Source of the DNA: Nageia nagi
Taxonomy: Eukaryota; Pinophyta
DNA length: 64,000 nt
Direction: 5' to 3'
Assembly (NCBI GenBank): GCA_050084985.1
Contig: JBITNC010000001.1
Span: 188,790,001-188,854,000, forward strand
The notes beneath the pieces were generated by a model. The model ran no database searches. It saw only the letters and a list, made by a program, of their open reading frames with translations, and had not been told where the DNA came from. How positions within the stretch are numbered: position 1 is the stretch's first letter; each line of letters starts with the position of its first letter. Shown here piece by piece: positions 13,950-26,699 of this stretch. The position numbers and the translations under genes were made by a program.

Positions 13950-14930
13950 ACCTTATCAAGGATTACAATTTTTCTTATTATTCACCATGGTCCATTGCCT
14001 TGAGGGATCGTTATGCCCATTACCAATTTTTGGGGTATGAGATTGCCTGGCAAGGTGTGGTACATAGGCTATTGGGGTCACTATCACCTAATTACAAGAT
14101 TTGAACCTACCCTCCATAAGAAGGCAATCTTTGATTTTATGCTTAGCTAATTGGTATCGATAACAAGCATAAGGAAGGTTGATATAAACCAACCTCTGAT
14201 AATAAGAGCTATCGTCAACTTTAAATAACCAAATGGTACCAAAGATCCTTGGATAAATCTATTTTGACACAAATCCCATAAAACTTAGGTTGCTCAACAC
14301 AGATGAAGGTACCTTAAGGAGCCACAACTCTTTTCATGAAGGGCCAAAGAGGGAATGGGAGTCCATGGAGTTCAACCTAGATGGGTACTTCCAACGGAGC
14401 TCCTTCATCAATAGAGAAATCTCACATCCAAGGTTGAAGCACCAAGAGTGATTTTCTAACATACCAAGGACCATGGTCAAAAATAGATTTGGCATGGTAT
14501 TCATGGGGGAAAAAAAAGAAAATTTTTTTTTTTGTGAGGTTTTGAATTACTTCAACTTTGAATCCATACGAATTCTAGTATTGTTGAATCCAACTATAGA
14601 TTATAGAGTCCATAGGAATGTGACCCAAAAAGTATCCTATCAAACTATGACTTTCTAACCAACCACATGCATTGTTAAAATCAACAACATGGATGTCAAC
14701 ATTAGGAACAAAGGAATTACCTCACTGTAAACTTTCGATATGAACTTTTGGGCCTCATTGGGTACCATTTTTCCTTCCAACAACTTTAACATGAGTTGAA
14801 GCTATTAAATGGGTGAAATCCATTAAAAAGGAAACTAAGCCTTTCAAGGTGGTGGGAACTAGATGACATGGCACTCAGAGCTAAAGAAATTTAAGAAATC
14901 TCATATAAACTTCAATACGATGTGAAACCC
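13950..14930 (-). pseudogene. LINE ORF1: DUF4283-like with zinc knuckle
   Basis: Minus-strand sequence in several frames reads HIESL, then DIHVVDFNNACGWLESHSLI, then HAKSIFDHGPWYVRKSLLVL and PIWVELHGLPFPLWP, the pattern of plant LINE ORF1 (DUF4283). Downstream is a zinc knuckle with one Cys replaced by Tyr (ACYRYQLAKHKIKDC). ORF1 products bind LINE RNA. It lies directly upstream of the ORF2 remnant and is broken by several stops and frameshifts. Confidence 0.75.
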
Positions 14931-14990
14931 TAGGTCAATAATTTGGATCATGCACCAGACTAAACCCTACCAAAGCGATTTCCTCTCATC

Positions 14991-16538
14991 ACTAACTTCT
15001 TTTTATAATCAGTAACTTCTTTTTCTTTTTCTAATATCTTTCGTTCTCTTACATTGACTTATTCTCTTATATGGTCCAAATATTGACTCCAATTCACTCA
15101 TTACAAACTTAAAAGAGAATATTATTGAAAGTGTATATTTGATCTAAGTTATTGATATATTCTCTATTTTTTTCAAAACTCAAAGGTTTTTGCCTACTAA
15201 AAAAATGTAAAAACTTGAAATCTAAAGTTTAGAATTGAATGTTGCTTAATTTAATATTTAAAGAATTGTAATGGGATCATGACCTTGCTTTAAAGGGTTT
15301 ATTGAATTACCATAAGCAATCTAATTAATCATAGAAAAAAGTGTTTTACCATGTTAGAAAAGGATTATTGCATTTAAAATAAACATCATTAGATAAATAC
15401 AATAAATTAAATTTACGATAAATTATTTCTAATATTATTTTTTGTATTTGTATATTACAAATTGATTTTTGGTATATATGTATAGAATAAAAAGAAAATT
15501 ACTAATGTTATTCTTAGCATGATTTTTCTCCAAAATAAAAACATCAATAAATAGCACATTTTATTTCTAAAGCATGTATAAATGATAAAGTTTAATATGA
15601 ATTTAGTATTCTAATATACCTACTTGTATGTTTGAAACCATACACCTAAAATAAGAATTTGTTCAAGCATTCTATTAGTCACTATAGCATAATATTATTC
15701 CAATACCTTTTTACTAAAAGAGATACTTCATAATATGCCCAATCATATAAAAAATTAGTAATAACATAGTCCATTGTTAAAAATCTAGAGGGTGAATGCT
15801 TTGTGTATTAAATGTTTTTTAGTAACTTTTTATATGATAAAGGATAATATCTAATTATTTATTGTGGAGCAAGGCAAGGCGTATTATGAAATGCCCATGA
15901 GGAACCATTATTATCTTAACAATTGTTAATCAACCTATCAACCATAAAAAAATAATAGTTAGTCAAGTTGTATGTAAAAAATAATAATAACATAACTTGT
16001 TATGTGTTATATGTAAAGTTAAGTAGCTTTAAAACTAAGATAGAGGTAATTACATTCATATAATTTTTACATAAAATATATAAAGAAATATTGGTGTAAT
16101 AACTTACACAAAAAATAGGATTAATAATTGTAAATAGATATTATATTAATAAAGCTAAAATTATTTGGTTGGGGTGATATTATTTAAATTACATTGCATA
16201 TAATATTTAAAAAAAAAATGATTATGGACATTAGAAACATGGTTACATTTTATGATCTAAATTTCAAATAATTCTACTATTATTTACAACATCTTCAATT
16301 ATTTTGAAATCTTATTTTAGTATTCTTGAAGTAAGGATTATGAAAAATGAATGTAAAGTCTTTCTAAAGTTGTTTTTAGATTCCTTTAACTGGATAAGAT
16401 TTAATAATAGGTAATCATGAAGATACATGACATAATATGTATACAAGTAATGATTCATGTTAAAAGTTTCTAAGGTATCAAAATGATGATGTTAAGGAAT
16501 TAAATTGTTAGTATAACTATTATCAAATTCTAAGTATT
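14991..16538. other. AT-rich spacer, no gene seen
   Basis: This is the stretch between the LINE 5' end and the left LTR of element A. It is very AT-rich, with poly-A/T runs and no reading frame that looks like a protein family I know. Confidence 0.5.
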
Positions 16539-16543
16539 ATTGT

Positions 16544-18431
16544 TGATCAGTATAATGTAACCTCAAAGGGTTTGGTTTCATCGAGTTCTCCATTGTCTGC
16601 AATAGTAGGTTCCTTGAAAGAGCAAAGGTGGTGGGAATTCATTCATGTTGATTTTCTACTCAATCTTTGGGTTATAGATAGGTTCCCATCTATTGTAAAG
16701 GTTTAAAGTAACAAAAAAGAAATAAAAAGGTAGAGAGTTATAGGAAATAGATGAACATATTAAACCAAAACTTAAATAAGAACTATACAACCCAAGCATT
16801 ACAACACAAGCAATAATCCATAGCCAAGATTAAGAATAGCAAGCTATCTTACCCTTGGGGTCTCGCAATCACAATACATAGCCACAACTTAAGACAACAT
16901 CCTATACATAACATTCACAAAAGTAATAAACAACCACTTGTTACAAAAGGAAAAAGCATTATCTATTTGCATTATCATTTATGAAAGCATCTTATAGACT
17001 TGGGTAAATTTGCTAGAATGTTCAACCTCTTCGAATTATAACAATCCACTATTTATACATTCACCTACTTGGTTGGATGGTTGTTTTTTATAAATACATA
17101 TAATTATTCATCTTGGTTGAAGATAATAAAGAAAACTATTTACAATAAATATCACAACTATGTTAGATTACATAGTGAATAAGCACCAACAGCATGATCA
17201 TCTAAAAATTTGCAATTTTTGAGTAGTTGTATCCATTGAGCCACAATCTTCCTGACATGTCATTGAATACTCTTTTTTAGCTTTGTAGTTGATTAAATAA
17301 GTACTTGTATACAATTTAATAGTTACAATTTGGCATTGTGTTCTATCCGTAATTATCTACTTCTTTGTAACCATTGATGATCCATATTGTAGTTTTGATT
17401 GAATAGAGTAATGGGGGCCATGAATAATATATCAACTTAGTTTGATAAGAAATTACCATTGTTATGTAGAAATGAGTTGAATTTGACACATTAACAGGGT
17501 CTTGAGGGTCAAACACTTACGATCAAGTGGACCTGAGTGTTACTTCTTGCCCAACATTGCTTTCTTAGTTTAGCAGAATCTATTTCTCTTCATAGGGATT
17601 TATTAATGATCTAGATCTTCTTAGTACCTACTGATTTTAGTCAAAAGTTTTGACATCATCACTTAAAATTGGTGGGCTCTATTTGGTATCTTCATAAAAT
17701 ATCACTTGCCATTGCTTGTTCTAAGACCCACTGATTTTAGCCAAAAGTTTTGATGTCATCCCTTAAAATCAGTGGGCTCTATTTGGTATCTTCATGAAAT
17801 ATCACCCACCATTTCTTATCCTGGGACCCACTAGTTTTTCATAAAAATGATGACATCACTATTGAAAATTGATGGATGATGTTTACTTTTGGGCATCTCT
17901 CGCTAAGTATTTGGACATAACTTGGGCTTATTTTTTTAACAACTCCTAGATAATGTATTTATGACAACTCCTAGATAATGTATTTACAACAACTCCCGGA
18001 TAATGTATTTATAATAACTCCCAAACACTATATTTACAATAATTCCTAAACTTTCACTACCCATACATAATACAATACTACCCAGATATGATACATTTTC
18101 TCTTGGACATGACTCTTTTATATATACAGTTCCTAACCTTTTTTACTATTAATATGACTAAGTTTATTACTAGGAGTTATTGCAACACCTGCCAAATTTT
18201 GAATAGAAATTTTTAAGGCAAAATATCTAAGATCAATACTTATATATACAATAGCTAGATGTTGACAACACCTAGAACTCTTTAGACTCTATTCAAACAA
18301 AAGATTAAATACATGTGAACTAGAAAGGGAAAAGGGAGTAGGGACTAGGGAGAATTTCTTGAAACAAATGAAAGAATAAAAGAATGATAGTGTGTTACCC
18401 CATACTCAGTGTGCAATTATGAAGGAATATA
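16544..18431 (-). repeat. 3' LTR of element A
   Basis: It is 1888 bp, starts TGATCAGTATAATG and ends GGAATATA (terminal CA mutated to TA). It aligns along its whole length with 27907-29743. It carries a 100-bp tandem repeat (three copies, landmarks at 17651, 17751 and 17851) and a 25-bp tandem repeat (five starts: 17941, 17966, 17991, 18016, 18041). Two extra 25-bp units account for almost all of the 51-bp length excess over its partner. Confidence 0.88.
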
Positions 18432-18599
18432 ATATTTTGATAACTCTTGGGATCTCTGCCTATTAGAGAACAAAACCCTCTATTTGTTGCTCCTAGTCAT
18501 TGGTTCAGATGAAGCTTTAATGGGTGTATTTGATAGGGGTGCAAGTTTTGTAGGGAGGAAGGGTTGAATCTTTTTGCTTATCTCTTGAAGGTCTTGATG

Positions 18600-21500
18600 A
18601 TCAATTTTTGATAAAATAGGGGAGGCTTGTATCATGACTATATCTACCTAAACCTTATTAGCGTATTCTCTAGCTTTCCATCATCCAAGAATCTCATAAT
18701 TACCTCTTGAGCGAGGTCATTCAATTGTTGAAGATATGAAATTTATTTCTCAAAAAAAGATTATTCAAGGAATTGAATGGCATTAGCTACCCATCTGTTA
18801 GCACTACCCTATACATCTTGATCCTTCCATAATTTTGGAGCTTTTAATTCAATTAAATAATTAAAAAATTTGTTGATAAACCCTAACTTTATGTTAAGCT
18901 AGTGTTTATTAATATCCATATTGAATACCAAATTTTGGAGTTCATATATATCCTAGATTCTCCATAAATATGATTACCTAGGCCTAGGAGTAATGGCAGC
19001 TATTTATTTTTTAGTTAAGTTCCTTAGCCAACTTTGCATCTTCTCAAGCACTAATTTTGGGATTTTTAGAGCTAATTGGTGAAGATTAGTTTGTGTATCA
19101 AATTGTTTGATGGCTTGCTCTATTTGACATTTTAATAGGTGCAAGTGCGACAAAGCTATCATATTATCTCCAATTTGCTCCACTAGGGACTTCCTAAAGC
19201 CTTTTATGAGTAATAACAACTTTGTATTATCATTAGTAAGTACTTTATTAGCTATTATTATCCTTTACAATTCAGCTTCAACTTGCTTAGCCTTTTGGCT
19301 ATCCATAATTGCTACTTGGGATTTGAGATCTTGGATCAATTTATTTGTGATTTCTAACTCAACTTTCTTTTCTTCTAAGCTCTTCTCAAATTCTAATTTC
19401 TACTTGTCGAGCTTTGCAAGCAATTATTTATTTTTGTTTTGCAACCTTACGATGGTTTTATCCTTAAGGGAGTAGTCTTTTTTATATTGATCTACCTTTT
19501 TATTTAACCTATTTATCTTAGCCTCCATGGCCTGAAGACTTTTGCTAGCTGCCATTGAAGTATTTACAAGAATTCTAGATTGGTCTATAGCTAGAGCACT
19601 TTGCATGTTTATATCAATAATAACCATGGGATCAGTATCTAGTTGTCCTTATTTGAAAGACATCTATGCTATCTTAGTATCTCCTACTTCTGTTACCTTA
19701 CTCAAGATTCTCGATTGTTGCTCAAGGAGTATAGGAGGTTTATTAACAAAAGTTACTCAATCAATGGCCTCTATAATTTGTGTAGAAAAAATTATTTAAT
19801 CTCCTCTTAGGAGGCTATAGGGATCAAAGAATGAAGAGTATTTACACCTAAGGTGGATGCTATGACTTGTTGAGTGGGTTATGTTTTCTTTTGAGATGTA
19901 GGATCTTGAATTTCTACTTTTTTTCACTTCCTCCATGACTTTATTTTTATCATCAACCTTATCCATTGGGTTAGAGTCTCTTTTCTTCTTATATTCATCA
20001 TCATTATCATCACCATAATCACCTGGTATGCCTCTAGATGCAGTTGCTATAGATCTACCCACTTTAAGTACATTTCCCCCACCTTGTTGAATTTCCATAT
20101 GCTTTTTTTTGGGACTTCTTCCTTTTCTAGTACTTCCTCATTTTTCAGGACTTCATCTTGGGGGGTTGTACTTGTGTTTTGAGGTTCTTGAAATTCCTCT
20201 ACATTAAATATTTTTACCTCTTATGCAACAACCTTCAACATTTCTTTTGTGATTTTGGGAGGTGGAGGTGTAGTCCTTTGTGATCAGGGTTGTGTAGTGC
20301 AGGATTTCTTAATTAGTTTTTCCTCTTTTCAAAGTTTGTTATTTTTGAGCAAGGGTTTGAATTCTCCTTTTCTCCTTTTCTTTTTTAGAGATGACTCTTG
20401 GGAAGTAGTAGCTATATCTGAGGGTTTTGTTTTTCCTTCTTAGCAAGCTCTTTTTAAGTAGATGTTTGTTCAATATCTATCTATCTTACTTTTGTAACTA
20501 ATTTTCCTTGAAAGTTAGAAGGAAGAGGTTAGCCTAAATCTAGCAAGAGGTATTTAGAATACTTTGACTTGTAGTACTTATCATATTTGAATTTCTCAAA
20601 CAATTCATTCTCAATATGATGCATTTTTTTGGTGTACGCAAATCTAAACTTGGTGAAATAATGAATTTTATTGGGTACCCAGTCCAAATTTGCTAACTAG
20701 GTGAGGACCTATAGGCTGAGGATATAATCTTGCCACTTATTTTCCTAGTTCTTGTATTTTTTTATCTCTTCAAGGGTCATATAGGCCTTGTTCATAGGTG
20801 TAAATTTCCATTCAAGGTACATTTCTACTTCTTGCTCAATTTTATTTACAAAATATTCCACATGAAGTCTATGCTCATGGGCAAAGGCTAGATGCTTCTT
20901 ACCTAACCTTATTATTTTTATTATTTATATTAAAGGGTCATACATCCAAGGGGATTATACCATATCCAATTTAAAATTTTATACAATAAATATTCTACTA
21001 TACTATTTTTACAACCTATTTTTAACAGAGTGAAATTTTTAGTAAAAGCTGTTATATCTATAATGGATTTAAAACTACCCTTGGACCCATATTTGGTCTC
21101 AATGGCACATATGTGTGCCTTTGTAATATCATAATCCATACACATCATGGCTTCATCTACTTCTATTTGGGTCTTCTTTCTCAGAATAACTAATAGTGCT
21201 TGTAACATCTCTCTATTTGTGTTCTTTTTAAATAGGGTGATTTCATAGCTTGGCAAGAGATTTGTGATGCTATTTTCTTGATATCTTTATTCAATCCAAT
21301 TTATCATTTCATCCTTTTTTTTTATAAAAATCATTCTTCTCTTTTCTCAAATAAATTTATTTCTTTATATGAAAAGACCAGTCAACTAGGATAGCAAATG
21401 CTTGCAAAATAGAATCAAGGGAATAATCAAGTAGCACTTCAAATTTTGATTGTAATTCCCCTTCTTGCTCTTGTTCTCTAAAAATCCCTATTGCATAACC

Positions 21501-21700
21501 TTCTTGGTTATGATTGTGTGCCACCAAATACAACAACTTGAGGCAAGTGAATGATTCATAGGGAACATAATAAGCCAGGCCCTAGTCAGTCATGACATAT
21601 CTTTTTGAGTGCATTAAAGATTTCCCTTTTCTAGCAAATTCAAGCTTCATATGTTGTAGAAGGATGTGATTGTGGTCAAATCTCAATATCAATGTGGTTC
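18600..21700 (-). pseudogene. Extra coding region of element A between integrase and 3' LTR, coiled coil
   Basis: About 3 kb on the same strand as gag-pol carries long broken reading frames that are not gag, pol or env. The 21256-20930 part reads KTQIEVDEAMMCMDYDITKA and then HICAIETKYGS. The 20098-19796 part is charged (DYGDDNDDEYKKKRDSNPMD). The 19627-19004 part is a long coiled coil (AMEAKINRLNKKVDQYKKDY, then LEEKKVELEITNKLIQDLKS), followed by SHLHLLKCQIEQAIKQFD. Extra ORFs after integrase are known in Tat elements. I do not recognise this protein and give it no function. Confidence 0.6.
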
Positions 21701-21999
21701 ATCACTAACATCAACCCTACACAATATCAAATTAATGCTAGGTATTAACAACTACCTACTTTCTTAGAAGTTATGTTTTGTTTAGAAGATATACAAGCCT
21801 TTGATTTTTTTTAACTATATACACTATATAGTTTTTGATGGGTGTTATGAAATCACCCTATCATCCGATAATGCTTCAAATATATCCCATTAATAAGAAT
21901 AGGTAATTCCTAAGATCTGATTATGTTCTATAATTTGAATGTATTATTTTGCATTATTTTTCAAAATTGGTATTTCCTCATCCCATTTGAGGATAATGT

Positions 22000-22760
22000 C
22001 ACCTAGTTCAAACTTCATTTGAGAAGATTTTTTCTTATCAAACCATTTCTTGATCATGTGTTGGCAATGTTGAAATGACTCATATGCTTTGTTTCAATCT
22101 TCCTCCAACTTCAAGAGTTGATTATGCCTAGATTTTAGTGGCTCAAAGTCATGGTCCTCCAATTTTTACAAGATTTTTAATGCTGATAATTCAATGTGTA
22201 TTGGAAACACAAGTATTTTACCATATACTAGTGCATATGAGGATGTTTTGATTGCTAATTTAATAATGATCCTATATTTTCATAATGCAAAGTCCAATTG
22301 TGTATGCCATAATCTGGGATTCCCTTCAATCATTGATTTGACTAACCCATTACCTTGCATGTAATAATTTGAAGATAATAACTAGTATATCTCATATTCA
22401 ATAATAAATTTTGACAAGTTACCTCTAATAAATGTTGATCCATTATTTGAGATAATAGTCTGTGGGATTCCAAAGTGAGTGATTATCCTTTTGATCATTT
22501 CTTACATTGCCTCTTGATTTGCATACTTACATGGCATTGCTTCTAACTATCTAGTAAAATAATCTTTTGCTATCAAGATGAATTTATATCTTGTTGAGGA
22601 ATTTGGGTTTATAACACCAATGAAGTCCATACCCTATTGTTGGAGAGGTTCCTCAAGTACCATAGGTTTAAGAGGCATAGTAGCTTGTCTTCTTTTTCTC
22701 ATAAATCTTTTGCATTTATCACATTCCTAGGTAATCTTGAATGAATTCTAAAATATGATG
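22000..22760 (-). pseudogene. Integrase of element A
   Basis: The minus strand gives KRRQATMPLKPMVLEEPLQQ, then GMDFIGVINPNSSTRYKFIL, then HFGIPQTIISNNGSTFIRGN, the core of a retroviral-type integrase. The first catalytic Asp (MDFIG) is present and the second is Asn (SNNG for SDNG). After it come FALVYGKILVFPIHIELSAL and a KLEEDW stretch, the integrase C-terminal part. Several TAA and TAG stops are present. Confidence 0.82.
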
Positions 22761-22949
22761 GGCTAATAATACTTGAATTGTAATATTTTTGTTGTTCTAA
22801 TTGGTACACTATAATGCCTTCCAAAGAATACGTAATGAAATTCATGTAATATTCTCTTAGATTTATCATGAGTCACACATCTTAATAGGGTTTGATCAAA
22901 GTTAGTTCTATAAATATGATCATATATAATCACAAAATCCAAAGCATGC

Positions 22950-24300
22950 AGCTTGAATCTCCTTCTTTGAAATCTATTTAGAGATTTAGGACACTTACTA
23001 GTTTGAAAATAAAAAATAATTTGCTTAATCTAATCACTTTCTTTATTAAGTTGATACTCATCCTCTATGATAACAATCATATTTGAAGCTTTAGCTATAT
23101 TTTCACATAGAGACCTACCTCTAATCAACTTGGTTGGTTTAATTTCTATATCATATTCTATTATTATAGTAATCTAACTAGCCTTTCTTTCGCTTAAGTC
23201 TCCTTGTATAACTTAATTTCTTACATTTGGATGGATAGTAAGTACAAGAATTTTGTTGTGGGACACATAATGTTTGAATTTATTAAGTCTTGTCATTATG
23301 GAAAACACTTGATTTTCAATAAATAAGTACATTTTTTGGTGTTTATGTAGTGTTTGATTATGAAAGGTAATTGAATTTTCTTTCTTTTCATCTTTCTATG
23401 CTAGAATTGTAGTAATGCTTTTTTCTGCTCCATATGCATACATGATGAAATCTTTTGACATATTAAGATTTTTAAGTACAGGACCTTTTGTTATAGCCTT
23501 TTTAATCTCTTTTTAATCTCTCTAAAGGATACTTTTGCTTCATCTGACCAAGAGAATATAATAGCTTTCTTTAGCATTGAAGTGATTAAGAATACTATTT
23601 CTAAAAAATAATTAATGAAGTTTCTAACAAAATTGATCTGACCAAGGAATGGTTGTAAGAATTTCTTGTTGGAGGTGAGTGGTAATGTTTCAATAGCTTT
23701 CACTCTATCTAGATCAATTGCTAATCACTCCTTTGAGATAATATGGCCAATTAATTTTCCTTGAATAACCATAAAAATAGATTTTTTGGAATTGATTGAA
23801 ATCTTAAATTTTATACATTTTTTAAAAACTTATCTAATATGTTCCAGATGATTCTTTCTACTCTTAGAGAATACTGTAATATCATCTAGATAGTCTAAAA
23901 TAATTTTATTTGTCAAGTCACCAAATGCATGATCCATGGCTCTTTGAAAAGTATCTCCCATATTAGAAAGATCAAAAGGCATCCTTTGAAAAGCAAATAT
24001 CTTCCATTTGGTTGTAAATGCAATTTTGTATTGATCTTAATCTTTCACCCAAATTTGGTTAAATCTGAGTAGCCATCAATCATTGAAAAATAGCAAGCTT
24101 TAGATATTGTATGCATTATCTTTTCCATAGTTGGGAGAGGATAATTATATTTAAGAGACACTTGATTCAAATTTCTAAAATCAACACACAGTTTAATTTC
24201 CCCACTCTTCTTTCTAATAGGAACTAGATTTGCAACCCAATAAGAATGTTTGATAGGATAAATAATTTTTGAATCAAGCAACTTGATCAATTCTTATTTC
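22950..24300 (-). pseudogene. Reverse transcriptase and Ty3-type RNase H of element A
   Basis: From the right: LVPIRKKSGEIKLCVDFRNL, YNYPLPTMEKIMHTISKACY and FSMIDGYSDL (24290-24045). The intact catalytic YLDD is at about 23890 (LDYLDDITVFSKSRK). The connection follows (FLQPFLGQINFVRNFINYF, then WSDEAKVSFREIK, 23703-23491), and then a heavily broken RNase H. RT copies element RNA into cDNA. The segments are in different frames with stops between them. Confidence 0.85.
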
Positions 24301-24780
24301 CTAGCTTCTTATATTTTTAGGTTGACTTGCCTTTATTTTTTCCTATATAGTTTGGCATTTGGTTCAAGCTCAATTATGTGTTGGATGATAGTCTTATCAT
24401 GTCTTTAGATCATCATAAGTCTAGGAAATTACTTTGGATAACTCATGATAAATTTGACATAACTTTTTCTTCATTAGAACATATTGACCCTACTTTTATA
24501 TATTTATTGGGTCCTATTTCCAACTCAACATAACTTTTCTTTTGGATGGCCAAGGATTTAACTTTTTGGATATCTAAATCAAATAGTCTTTCAAAAGAGA
24601 GTAATCCTTTAGTATAACATTATTTCTAAGTTGGATAACATCTGATTCTTGAAAATAGTTAAGTAATTATTGAATACCAAAAGTGTGAGCTGCTACTTCA
24701 TTCAATAGAAATTTCATTATATGCTCATCAAAATCAAATACCTATCACAAATTTGTAGCATCAAGTACTGAAGGTCTACA

Positions 24781-25255
24781 TTAAACTTTAACTCTAAGAT
24801 TTCCTCTTTTATAATGAGTAGGGTTATAACGTGCTCCTTTGCTAGCAAGTGCATCAGCTATTTGGTTATATCTTCTAGGAATAGATATAAAATTGATATC
24901 TAAGAATGAATCTAATAAATCCCATACTCTATTCCATAGGTATTTAGATAATGATGTTTTGCACTAATCTAGTTTTTGACTTGCTTTATGATCAATTTTG
25001 AATCACCATAGATAATTAGGCATCTGATGTCTATACTAATCACTTTAGATAATCCTAAATAAAGGGATTCATATGTTGTAGCATTATTTGTATAAATCCA
25101 TGTGAATCTAAATGAGAATCTTTTTATATGTTCCTTTAAATATTTAAATACAATTTTAGCTCCACATCTATGCTTACATCTAGATCCATCAAAGTATATT
25201 ATCCATATCTCATGTTCCTTTTCAACTATGATCGAGATTGGCTATGCATCCTCAT
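24781..25255 (-). pseudogene. Second (plant/archaeal-type) RNase H of element A, upstream of RT
   Basis: The minus strand reads EIWIIYFDGSRCKHRCGAKI, then TNNATTYESLYLGLSKVISI, then CLIIYGDSKLIIKQVKN, then (after a stop and frameshift) VWDLLDSFLDINFISIPRRY and NQIADALASKGARY. This is an RNase H1 fold with the catalytic Asp of YFDGS, the Glu of YESL, the Asp of YGDSK and the final Asp of ADALA all visible. It is the additional RNase H known from Tat-lineage retrotransposons. Here it lies between protease and RT. Confidence 0.85.
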
Positions 25256-25292
25256 ATAAATAATAATTACCCATGCCAAAATCTATGATCTA

Positions 25293-25910
25293 TTAATTTA
25301 AACCATTTGATGAAAGAAATTTAGTTGTTAGGAGTGCTTCTCTAAGTGTATGCCTTTCAAATACTTCCACAGGTTGAGGACCATTCATACAATTTTGTTC
25401 TATGATCTTCTTAAGATGAACATTTTTGGTGCCCTCATTTAGAATTTTTACTTGTTTATTTTGGAAGGGAAGTAAAAGGTGAGTATAGTCTAAAGCTAAT
25501 TCCCCTTCCAATTTAGCAGTGAATTCTCTGGATAAACATATTTCAAATAAAGGTGGAAGATCAACCATAATGATATCTTGAATAATACAAATGTCAGGAA
25601 ATGCATTCAAAGTTATTGGGACCTCTTTAACACTACCATCAACATCTGCATAGGAATAATCCAATTGTATGACAACATCAATACATCTTGTAATGTACAA
25701 TTTCATTTCATTTGCAATAGCTTTAGGAATTACAATTATTATAGCTCTAGTATCTATCATACAATTATTTACTAACCAACCTTCTAATCTAAGGGATAGA
25801 TAGAATGGTGGGGGTCTCTTTATACCTATGGAAGATGGAGGAACATCATCAAATATTTCAAAGATGACATTTACTTCATTTACCCTTTTCTTATTATTCT
25901 TTAGTTTCAA
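25293..25910 (-). pseudogene. Retropepsin region of element A
   Basis: This is an open 205-residue stretch. Residues about 47-68 read NNCMIDTRAIIIVIPKAIA, the retropepsin active-site loop with D-T-G changed to D-T-R. Further on, DICIIQDIIMVDLPP fits the second half of the fold. It lies between gag and the extra RNase H. The Gly-to-Arg change should destroy the active-site turn. Confidence 0.7.
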
Positions 25911-26699
25911 GTCTTATTGCAAAAGATTTAATTGACCTAGTATCTTTAATGCATCAAATATAGTCATCTTAGAAGGAGTTTTTTTTAGTTCTTCCATAAT
26001 ATTATATAGAGCATATGGGAAAAACTTACTTGATTCAGGTAGTTGATGTGTTCAGAATTATTGAGTGGCTTTTTCCTTATGGTGATCTATAATAAAAGGA
26101 TACTTCAATGTATTAGGTCTCTCCTTCTCTAGGACTTCTTTTTTGGTTGCAGGAGGGTTTGTTTAAGTAAGAACACTAGTAACCAGATTCTAAGAAACAT
26201 TACCCTAATGTACTAAGAATTGATTTTGTTCATTCTATGATTAGGCTAAGGGAGCCTTAGCTTTCTTAAGTTTAGGTTGCACTAGAATAGATGCTTGATT
26301 TTGCTAAGTAATTTGGGGTTACTGTGGAGCCATTGAAGAAGAAGCTCTAGTTTGAACATAATTAGCTTATTCTCTAGCATATCTTGAAAGCTAAAAATTT
26401 ACCATGATGAGATGAACAACAGGATTTGATGTAGGCTCCACCATCTAGTCTAAATGTAATCCCAAATATTGATGTTGATAAACTACACATAAGTCTAAAA
26501 AATGAGGATTTGAACATGGGGGACACCATTTCGTAATGCTTGCAGTATCACTCTCTTTAGAACTTACTATAACAATATTTTTAATTACTTTTGGGGTACT
26601 TGATTATTCTGGCTAGTTCATCTTAGGCTAGAATCAAGGTTAATACTAGTTATCATATTTTTTGTAATTAAAACCTTGATTTTATCTTTATTAGAGAGT

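Larger units (their letters stand above)
8905..14990 (-). mobile_element. L1-type LINE (non-LTR retrotransposon), decayed, near full length
   Basis: Read on the minus strand, it has an ORF1 with DUF4283-like sequence and a zinc knuckle (about 14930-13950), an endonuclease (13625-12600), a reverse transcriptase (12520-11200) and a zf-RVT-like C-terminus (10480-10000). It ends in a 3' UTR whose end, at 8905-8960, reads TATAAACCTTTATTATTC followed by an A-run. These are the parts of a plant L1 element in the right order. Stops and frameshifts are frequent. I could not find a convincing target duplication, so both ends are approximate. Confidence 0.85.
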
